Assembly: GCA_958298945.1 (NCBI GenBank)
Contig: OY282606.1
Coordinates: 51,597,920-51,661,919 of the forward strand
Length of the DNA: 64,000 nucleotides
Source: Atherix ibis
Lineage: Eukaryota > Arthropoda > Insecta > Diptera > Athericidae
Direction of reading: 5' to 3'
The notes under the pieces are model-generated. The model was not told where the DNA came from. It saw nothing but the letters and a program-made list of their open reading frames with translations, and did not search any database. Positions 56,605 through 64,000 of the stretch are shown here, piece after piece. A program made the position numbers and the translations under genes. Every line of letters begins with the position of its first letter. Positions within the stretch are counted from its first letter, which is position 1.

Positions 56605-56659
56605 TAATACCGGTTATATAGTTCGTACTCTTTTTACTACTAGTTTTAACAAGAACCAA

Positions 56660-58255
56660 TAATAAAACATTATCTTATCACGTGGTATACATTCAAACTT
56701 TCATTGCACAAACATCAAAATCAGCTAGAAATCCACCTTCAAAAAAAAAATGTCCTGTGAAGCCAATACGTATAAAAATCATCACAAAATCAAGCGCCAC
56801 CGCCAGCTGTAAAGCAAATTGTGAATCTAACAAGAAAATAACGTCGCATGCAAAAAGGTTAAGAAACCAGAAAAACAGTTGGCAAATAGCCTCAATAAAT
56901 ACTAAAAATTCACCTCAGAAAAGAATATTAGAAAAGATAAAAAAGATCAACTATGCAATAATAAAAATATTCCACAAGAAAGATAGATGAGACCTGTGCT
57001 TGGCGTGCATAATTTCCGCATGAGACCTTATATGTTACGAGCAGTTTCTGGGTGCATCTGGAATGGTTCTTTCCAATAGTTCTTTTTACTGTCGTCCATC
57101 TTGCGGTTGCTACAATCGAATTGTTGTTCATTTCAAAATGGTTCAGTTTGCCTTTAACCTTTTCGTTTGCCCAAACCTGCCTTTGTCATACCTTAACATG
57201 GAATGGTTTGAGATTATTTTTTATATTTATGAATGTGTGTGTCTGCTTGTGTAGGCGAGTGTGCATACCTTCTGATCGGCCTCTTTCTTTTTTGGACCAT
57301 TAGGAAAGGCGGCCTTCTTACAGGAATGCCTACAGGAGATTTCTTTCCATTTGGCCGCGTTTCTTATTCATATTCATCCACTCTTCTTTTCTTATCCATA
57401 TTCACCGAATTTGTCTTCGTTTTTTTTTTACCTTTCAACAATTTCTATAAGACAACAATCTGGAAGATGTCAGTCCATATTTTTTCATCTTCTTCGATAC
57501 GATCATTTATTTTCAATTTTAATAAATGTGGTGGTTTTTTTTTTTTGGTTTAATAATTTTTTTGTGATGCTTTTAAAATTTATTTAATTTTTTTTTTACA
57601 CATTTGAAATTTGTTCTCGTTGTTATTTGAGAGTTTTTTTTTTTTTTTTTTTGTTTTCACCTTCACTTTAGGTGATTATTTTTTCGTTTTGTTTTGCTTT
57701 GCTTTTTGATGTTATAAATCGAATTTTTCAGCCATTTTAATGGGATTTTTGTGTTTTATCCATAAGACCGCAGGGAAATTTATTAGTTGGTCGGTCGGTC
57801 TGGCTTTACAAATATTGCTCCTTTTTGTTTCCTCTTTCCGCTTTTTGTTTTTATTTGGATTGTGGTTTATTTTTTAGAAATATTTGCACATAATTTGATG
57901 ATTACTTTGGCAGATAAATTTCCTTATGTTTATATGTTTATAATATCACATTTAAAGTAAAAGAAAAAGTAAACAACTGTTAAATACCATATATGAGAGG
58001 AAGTTGCGATAATTTTTTTTGTTTTGATGTTGCGAATTTTTAAGAGTTTTTTTTTTCTTTCTATGCAACAAAAAAAAACTATAATTCTTTGCATAATTTT
58101 CTTATTTTTGCTTCATATTAAATATTTCATTTTGACTTACTTTAACTTTATTTTAATTTTTACTCAATAAATAGTTAGATTTTGTATAGAAATTAATGTT
58201 TTTTTCAGTACATATACAAATTTTGCCTGAGGTTTAACCAAACCAATATTTTACT
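56660..58255. other. Interval with long T runs, no gene seen
   Basis: About 1.6 kb. The segment 56990-57310 is less AT-rich and has open frames on both strands, none recognised. T runs follow, including T19 at 57634-57652. It could include exon or UTR sequence of a host gene, but nothing in it shows this. Confidence 0.4.
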
Positions 58256-58257
58256 TA

Positions 58258-59414
58258 CCAGGTGTATAAGCTTAAATCCGCCGTTTTTTTAGTAAAAAAA
58301 AACCTGTTTTTTCATAGAAATCAAAAACAAATTTATTCAAAGTACTTGTCCTCGCTATCTACACATTTTTCACATCTCTCGGGCATTTTGTGGATACCAT
58401 GCCAAAAAAATTCCTTCTCTTTCGAGGAAAACTACTCATCAAGCCATTTTCGGACGTCTTCGTAAGAATCGAAGGGCTGCTCAGCGAGCGTGTGGCCCAT
58501 CGACGAAAACAGGTGGTAGTCGGAAGGGACCAAGCCTGGTGTATAAGCGGGGTGGGGTAGAACCTCCCAGTTGAGTGTCTCCAAGTAGTTTGGAGCATTT
58601 TTGACGTGTGCGATGGTGCGTTTTCGTGGAGGAAAATCGGCTTGTCATGTCTTTGTTAATAATCCGCCATTTTTTCAAGCAGAGCACGATGCAATTTGAT
58701 CAGTTGTTGGTGGTAATGGTAGGCATTGATAGTTTCACCAGGTTTCAACATCTCATAATATACGATACCCTGCTGATACCACCAAACGCACAGCATCGTC
58801 TTCCCTCCGAAGCGATTTGCTCTTGGGGAAGATGTTGATGGTTGGCCGGGATCAACCCACGATTTCTTGCATTTAACATTCTCGAAATATATCCACTTTT
58901 GATCGCCTGTCATAATCCAAGACAGGAACGACTTCCTTTTTTGTCTGGCGAGCCAAATTTCGCATGTGTTTTTGGCGTCGCCCCATCTGCCTATCGTTCA
59001 ATTCATGCGACTGCAATTGATGGTCCTCAACCTTTCTAGGCCGATTTTCACGTTTTTTGTCCCACAAGTCAAAATTGCCGTCTTTGAACCAACAAAACTA
59101 ATCTCGGCACGTTGTTTCCGATAAAGCACTATCACCATAGGCCTCCATAAGCATTCGATGCGATTCGGCAGCCGATTTCTTCAAATTGAAGCAGAAAAGC
59201 AGAGCTTCCCGCATATGCGCTTTTTCTGGCACAAAACTAGACATGATTACCAAAGGAAAAATTTATGTTGTTGTACGAAATTGCTGACAATGTGTACTGA
59301 TTAATATTTACAGATGTCAAACTCATAAAAAAAAGTATGGCATGCCCATGGTAGCTTAATACTCTTACTCACGCCATATTAGACCAAACAGCGGATTTAA
59401 GCTTATACACGTGG
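58258..59414 (-). mobile_element. M1 mariner, copy f
   Basis: 1157 bp, minus orientation. CCAGGTGTATAAGCTTAAAT starts at 58258 after TA (58256-58257), and the inverse end closes at 59414 before TA (59415-59416). It has the best left terminus of the family. It keeps the undeleted QQGIVYYEMLKPGET codons, and instead lacks about 100 bp in the second helix-turn-helix. Confidence 0.93.
58330..59244 (-). pseudogene. M1-f transposase, broken
   Basis: The start ATG is read from 59244 (MSSFVPEKAHMREALLFCFNLKKSAAESHRML). A stop lies in the CRD(stop)FCWFKD region. WDKKRENRPRKVEDHQLQ is joined directly to SHELNDRQMGRRQKH by a deletion, after which the frame shifts. The first catalytic site is in 58656-58913 as MTGDQKWIYFENVKCKKSW, so the Asp is kept and the Glu is Gln. 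WYQQGIVYYEMLKPGETINAYHY is intact. The second Asp motif (HENAPSHT-like) and SPGLVPSDYHLF follow in other frames. The C-terminus is LPERCEKCVDSEDKYFE-like. Confidence 0.85.
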
Positions 59415-59699
59415 TACATTAAATGTTTTAACGATTACGGCAGATACTTTATGACTTTAGTAAATATTTTAATTTTTTACGTTTTTTTTTCAATATCAGA
59501 TAAAAATCCAGAGCAATTACTCTACTGATATTTTAATATTTGAGTTTACTTATTATACAATAATTCTATGAATTTTATACTACAAAAAAAAATTTTTAGA
59601 ATATGTAGCAGCGAAGAAAGAAAATCGATGACAATTTTGCAAACCTTTGAAATTACCTAAAAACTACTGATCATTAGTTTTTTTTTTTTTTAAATTTTA

Positions 59700-61340
59700 C
59701 TGTTTGCAGTTAGGTCTCTTGGTACAGTTGGAGGAGACCGTTTGTGGTGTACGTAATCGCATAGGAGGATAATATTCGGCTTTTTACTGACGGGAGGGGG
59801 GGGGGGGGGTAGTAGAAACGCAGTAGAGATAGCGGGAAACCGCTATATGCAGATGGTACCTGAATGGGGGAATAGAATAGGAGTGAATGTTTCAGAAAGG
59901 AAGACTGTGTGCATTTTCTTGAAGGGTTTTTTGGCGGCCAGTAGGCCGCCCAATATTCGTTTAGTGGCGGTCGGGGTTCGATACGCTCGGGAAGAACGTT
60001 ACCTTGGAGTAAAGGTTGGAGAGAGGCTGAAATTTCGGCCACACTTGCAACATATAAAGACGCGCGTGGCCGGTTTGGTTGGCATGCTGGTGCGAGTATT
60101 TCGCAAAGAATGGGGACTTCGCTCCAGAGGGGTGAAAGTCCTGTTAAAGGGTGCATTTGTTTCATGTACCATACATGCGTCGTGAGTATGTACTGACATT
60201 ATGCGCCACTACTATGCAAGTGTGGGCATAAATTCAGTTCAACATCTGACTTTGTATGCATGTTTGAATGTATGTAGAACCGTGTTAACCGATGCGATGC
60301 AGGTTCTCATGTGAGAAATTTCATGGGACCTGGAGGTACCCCGCGGAAGAATTCACTTCCATCTACGGCGGTGTATTGCGCTTGCTGGTTGTCCGATTAC
60401 GAATCAAGAGGTTCAGAATCTTAGTCCACGCCAGCAGCGTGTACTGGTCCTGAATAGAATGAGTGAAATTTGGCAACGTCGATGGGATAAGAGTGTGAAT
60501 GGCAGATGGACGCACATGTTCATTTCGGATGTGTGCTTTGCCTCTACATATGGACTTAAATTTGGTCTGTCTGTACCTTGGGTATTTACTCATGGGACAT
60601 GGCACTATGAATGGGTTTATGTACAGGCGTGCCCTGGCTGCGGAGGTTAGATGCCCTTGTGGGATGGCGGAGGAGAGTGCCATGCACCTTCACATTGAGT
60701 GTGGCCTGTACGGGGATTTGCGTGTCCTAGGTGTATATGGAATCGTGGTGAATGATGAGAGTGCGGATGTGAGTAGAATGATAGGTATGAGGGATCGGTA
60801 AGAATGCCTTAATAGACTTTTTGTGGCGATTTTTGAGAGGAGAGCGAGAATGGTGCGTGAATGAGTATGTGAATGACACGCAGGGTGGCTACAACCGGGT
60901 AAAAGGCTAAGGTCGATTAGGGTTGTACTTTCGGGTCTTGGCTAACTGTACCGCAGCTTACTTAGCGGTGCCTAGAGATTGACAAGATTCCTTACCGTAG
61001 CTCAATGAGCGGAGCACAAACCAAAGTAATCTTAAAACAAAAATTGGTACTACGGGAGCCGGGGTGTCCCATGGTGTTGGAACCCACTGTGCCCGACAAT
61101 GGCGAGGCGCCTTATGCAGCAACGTAGCGGCTGTGGTTAATACCCCTGGTGGGAGATACTGGTAACTATCTCGGGCGCTGTCACTTTTTATGACAGTAGA
61201 TGTTTAGATAGGCATCTTAACTAACAGTGGGAATAATCAGCTTGTAACTGGTTACTGACTGTAAACTGGTACTAATGGTGGTACGTTGATTGAGCATAAC
61301 CCAATCCCTATGGTCGTAGGTGACTCGGAGTTTTGTTTTT
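59700..61340 (+). mobile_element. R1-clade LINE, 3' portion
   Basis: A block much richer in G and C than its surroundings, reading rightwards. It starts inside the RT palm or thumb region near 59835 (an odd G14 run lies at 59796-59809), contains the C-terminal part of ORF2, and continues into a GC-rich 3' region (60830-61310) with GGTGTCCCATGGTGTTGGAA and TATCTCGGGCGCTGTCAC. It then reaches T-rich sequence near 61335. The 5' part is missing, as is common for LINE insertions. It is a different family from the LINE at 42.4-44.5 kb. Confidence 0.82.
59835..60800 (+). pseudogene. R1-like ORF2 C-terminal part
   Basis: It begins WGNRIGVNVSERKTVCIFLKG and continues in one frame (59847-60185) through NIRLVAVGVRYAREERYLGVKVGERLKFRPHLQHIKTRVAGL and FRKEWGLRSRGVKVLLKGAFVSC, the thumb region of R1-clade RTs. 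After frame changes it reads RMSEIWQRRWDKSVNGRWTHMF, then LLMGHGTMNGFMYRRALAAEVRCPCGMAEESAMHLHIECGLYGDLR, a CxC...H...C segment near the R1 C-terminus. It ends near 60800. The catalytic palm lies outside the fragment. Confidence 0.85.
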
Positions 61341-61344
61341 TTTT

Positions 61345-61867
61345 AATTTTTTTTTTATGTAAGTTAAGTAGAGCATTTATTATTTCCATATTACTTGTAC
61401 ATATTTACATGGTATTTAAAACGTGGAGCAAAAACATACTCTGTACATCTTTTACTTATATATTAAATTAGTTTTTTAATTACTAAGTACATGAATTGCT
61501 TACAACTATGGCTTAAACACAATAATCGATACATTTAATTGCTTACAAACTAATAATTCTAGACTTAAAAAATTTAGGGAAAATAATGTTCAGGAGGAGC
61601 GGATTAGGAGTCTTTTTTGGGAATTTTGTGTTGCTCCGCTAACCATGATGTAAATGGGGATTTAAGGAATTATAAAACTGAACGTTTATAATATCATTTT
61701 TTTTCGCAAAATCAGATATGATAACTGGTGAGGCAAAGATAAATCATTGTATAAGTATCTTTGTTGGATGGCTTGGGTAAATAATCCTTTCTAGTAACTC
61801 TTGAATGAAAGTTTTTCGTTAGACCAACCATGTATGAAATAAAAGGAGTAAGTTTACTTTTCTGATA
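61345..61867. other. AT-rich interval, no gene seen
   Basis: About 520 bp between the R1-like LINE and the next mariner. Nothing recognisable. Confidence 0.5.
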
Positions 61868-61869
61868 TA

Positions 61870-63130
61870 CCACCCGGAGTGTGGCTCTCCCATTGTTCTG
61901 ATTTGAGTTCTGTTTTTTTTGTTAAGTTGGTACATCTGTTGTTGATATTCCCTCTAAATCTTAGAGTACATCTATCTCTGTGTGTGGTGGCAATTTTTTT
62001 ACAATTTTAGAAATGGATTTAAATTTGCAACAACGAACTTCTATTAAATTTTGCGTAAAAAACGGATTTAATTGTGTGCGAACATTGGAAATGTTGGAAA
62101 AGTGTTTCGGTACCGATTCTCTAAAGAAAACGGTCGTTTACCAGTGGCACGAGCGGTTCAACAAAGTGATCGTGAGTCAATTGAAGATGATGAACGCAGT
62201 GACAGACCATCGACATCGAAAACCGACGAAAACATTGATAAAGTAAAAGAAATGTTGGTCAATAACCGCAAATTAACCTTCAGAGAGATAGCGGAGGACT
62301 TGAACATTGCCTATGGATCCGTCCAAGACATTTCGGTTGGTGATTTGGGTTTCCGTAGTGTAGCAGCAAATATGGTGCCAAAATATGTACCTCAATTTCA
62401 TGCAAAAAAGAGACCGTGTTGACGTCGCAAAAGACATGATTTGCGAGACTGAATCTGATCCCACATTTATCAAAAGGATCATTACTGGAGACGAGACGTG
62501 GGTTTATGAGTACGACACGCAATCCAGACATCAGATCAAGTGAATTGCGTTCACCAAATGAGCCGAGACCAAAAAAAACACGTCGTTTTCAGTCAACGGT
62601 GTAGTGCATCATGAATTTTTGCCAGAAGGCCGGACAGTAAACAAAGAGTATTATTTGGGCGTTATGAGACGTTTGCGTGAAGTAATTCGCCGAAAGAGAC
62701 CAGAATTGTGGGCAGAAAACTCGTGGATTTTGCACCATGATAACGCACCGTCGCACAGTGCCATCATTATTTGTAATTTTTTGATGAAAAATGCAACAAA
62801 TACCATCCAACAACCACCGAATTCACCTGATTTGGCTTCCCGTGACATCTTTCTGTTCAATCGAGTTAAAAAACCATTACGGGGAACACGTTTCAACAGC
62901 CGAGAGGAAGTAATGGAAAAATCGCAGGAAGCACTGATGGACATACCGAAAACCAAATATAAAAAATGTTTCGAGGATTGGATCAAGCGCTGGCATTAGT
63001 GTGTTAAAGTCGATGGAGATTACTTTGAAGTCGATGGGGATTACTTTGAAGGGGACAATATAGATTTGGATGAATAAACTTGTATTTTTAATTTTCTGAA
63101 TAAATTCCGGTAACTTTTTGATCAAGGTGG
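61870..63130 (+). mobile_element. Mariner of a further lineage (S1), complete ends
   Basis: 1261 bp, plus orientation. The left end CCACCCGGAGTG and the right end (reverse complement CCACCTTGATCA) share only the outermost bases, but TA flanks both (61868-61869, 63131-63132) and the length fits mariner. The protein resembles the many arthropod mariners that databases often label SETMAR-like (LNLQQRTSIKFCVKNG opening). It differs from the C1, M1, M2, M3 and I1 families. Confidence 0.82.
62013..63076 (+). pseudogene. S1 transposase, frameshifted
   Basis: The start is the ATG at 62013 (MDLNLQQRTSIKFCVKNGFNC), open through KKTVVYQWHERF to a frameshift near 62165. It then continues as DRESIEDDERSDRPSTSKTDENIDKVKEMLVNNRKLTFREIAEDLNIAYGSVQDI. 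A second shift near 62405 leads to RVDVAKDMI and the first Asp in TGDETWVYEYDTQSRH. Stops near 62540 follow. The last frame (62604-62999) has HHDNAPSH, QQPPNSPDLASRDIFLF and KPLRGTRFNSREEVMEK to a TAG after FEDWIKRWH. All three Asp are present. A 21-bp tandem duplication lies at 63011-63052 in the C-terminal VDGDYFE codons. Confidence 0.87.
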
Positions 63131-63132
63131 TA

Positions 63133-63687
63133 AAACGCTTATAGTTTTAAACATTTAAAATTCAGTTTGAATATCTGTTTTTTATTAAATTTTCGCTTAT
63201 ATTATACTTGTATAATGTACATTATATGTTAACGTTAACAAAAGATTTATAAATGCTAGATCCTTGATCCTTAAAAAACCAACAATGGTGGAATATATTA
63301 ATTTTCTTTCAGTTTTATTAATTTCCATAGATAAATTTTGTGCAAGTGGAAAATGTCCGAGTAAATTGGCTTTAAGCCTGCTTCTCCATACAATTTGATT
63401 GGTTAGGATTCGGAAGGCAAGGAATAAGTATGAATTTATGGATTAGGGTTTTCTTTTTTAAGAGAAAAGAAGCAAATTAAGTAAAAATGAAATTAAAGAA
63501 AATTTGTTGTGAAAAATCTATAAAATTGTATGTGAAAAAGAGATCCAAAAAAATTGCAAAAAAAAACCAATACAAACTAACTTGTTAAGGACAATAAATT
63601 CCCGGAAACAGAAACGGAATAAGAAAAACTGAAGAAAAAATCCAACTAGTTAAAGTTTGGTCAGCAATGGATTATTTCAACAACTAT
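63133..63687. other. AT-rich interval, no gene seen
   Basis: About 550 bp of AT-rich sequence between two mariners, with no recognised feature. Confidence 0.5.
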
Positions 63688-63689
63688 TA

Positions 63690-64000
63690 AGTTCGGCTGA
63701 AAAGTTTAGAACGTAACACAGTAGAAATATTTTTTTTTGCAAAATTCATTTTTATTATTCAACATAATTGCCTTCGAGGGCGATACAGCGATTATAGCGA
63801 TCTTCCAACTTTTCGATACCATTTTTATAGTACTCTTTCGGTTTTGCCTCAAAATAGGCCTCAGTTTCATCATCGGTCTTAAATTTCTTGCCAGCGAGCA
63901 TTCTCTTGAGGTCTGCAAACAGGAAAAAGTCGCTGGGAGCCAGATCTGGAGAATACGGTGGATGGGGAAGCAATTCGTAGCCCAATTCATTGAGTTTGAC
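63690..64000 (-). mobile_element. Himar1-like mariner (irritans subfamily), 3' end, cut by window
   Basis: Minus orientation. The terminus AGTTCGGCTGAAAAGTTTAG starts at 63690 after TA (63688-63689), and the element continues past the window edge. The coding part closely resembles the Himar1 C-terminus. Its terminal repeat differs from those of all other families here. Confidence 0.85.
63755..64000 (-). CDS. Himar1-like transposase, C-terminal part (partial)
   Basis: An uninterrupted frame from the window edge to the stop at 63755-63757, about 81 residues. It reads [28 protein letters not shown] (written here only in outline), then LKRMLAGKKFKTDDETEAYF, YKNGIEKLEDRYNRCIALEG and NYVE at the end. 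SPDLAPSD supplies the third catalytic Asp. The length and ending match the C-terminus of irritans-group enzymes. No lesion is visible in the portion present, unlike most other transposases here, so it might belong to a younger copy. The rest lies outside the window. Confidence 0.88.
   Translation of the reverse strand, partial: VKLNELGYELLPHPPYSPDLAPSDFFLFADLKRMLAGKKFKTDDETEAYFEAKPKEYYKNGIEKLEDRYNRCIALEGNYVE

Larger units (their letters stand above)
55010..56650 (+). repeat. Tandem repeat array 2 (three units, 282-283-bp period), interrupted by C1 copy 5
   Basis: Units begin with TTTTGTTTAACGTAA at 55051, 55334 and 55616. Each contains a conserved core (for example TACTGTGCTGGTTGCGCTGC and GATTTCAGAAATAATACCGG) and an AT-rich spacer. 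The third unit has an internal deletion and is split by C1 copy 5 at 55743-56604; it resumes at 56605 with AATACCGGTTATATAGTTCG and fades by about 56650. The same family lies inverted at 26997-27425. In units 1 and 2 the plus strand is open for about 80 hydrophobic residues; the opposite strand is Ser/Thr-rich. Confidence 0.88.

Noticed and set aside
59710..60165. 151-residue minus-strand frame.
   Set aside because: It is the opposite strand of the R1-like LINE coding region; an antisense shadow.
1..64000. CRISPR arrays, bacterial operons, rRNA or intact tRNA genes.
   Set aside because: None seen. The repeat arrays have long diverged units without regular short spacers, and the sequence is eukaryotic in character.

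Overview
The window reads as eukaryotic, insect-like non-coding DNA, probably from a fly. It is very AT-rich, full of A and T homopolymers, and I found no host gene that I can name. What is recognisable is almost entirely a graveyard of transposable elements. The insect reading rests on the mix: several lineages of mariner (mauritiana-like, irritans-like, SETMAR/cecropia-like and others), a DD41D 'rosa'-like family, jockey-clade LINEs and R1-clade LINEs. Fly rather than another insect is inference.

Layout. 1-7.5 kb: two copies of a SETMAR/cecropia-like mariner (called C1 here), the first split by a jockey LINE, then a mauritiana-like mariner. 9.3-10.5 kb: a complete-ended DD41D element. 15-16.2 kb: the first of six copies of a mauritiana-subfamily mariner (M1). 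17.3-24.1 kb: a jockey LINE (LINE A) bearing three mariners in or beside its first ORF and a fourth, deleted mariner inside its reverse transcriptase. 24.9-27.4 kb: a C1 copy holding an M1 copy, abutting a tandem repeat. 27.4-34.9 kb: no recognisable genes. 34.9-36.2 kb: M1. 38.9-39.9 kb: second DD41D copy fused to a mariner scrap. 41.7-44.8 kb: C1 split by an R1-clade LINE. 46.8-50.2 kb: M1 followed by LINE B, a sister of LINE A. 53.2-56.7 kb: M1, then a 282-bp tandem repeat interrupted by C1. 58.3-61.3 kb: M1, then a second R1-clade LINE. 61.9-63.1 kb: a mariner of a further lineage. 63.7-64 kb: the 3' end of a Himar1-like mariner running off the window.

Nearly every transposase is broken by stops, frameshifts or lost catalytic aspartates. 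The informative signal is in shared lesions. Three M1 copies carry the same 19-bp deletion and two of those also share a stop codon. Two irritans-like copies share a frameshift in an A9 run. LINE A and LINE B share both a mariner insertion and a YADN active site. These patterns suggest that defective copies were propagated in trans by intact relatives elsewhere. The least explained structure is a 282-296-bp tandem repeat present at two sites 28 kb apart, each joined to a C1 mariner at the same base.
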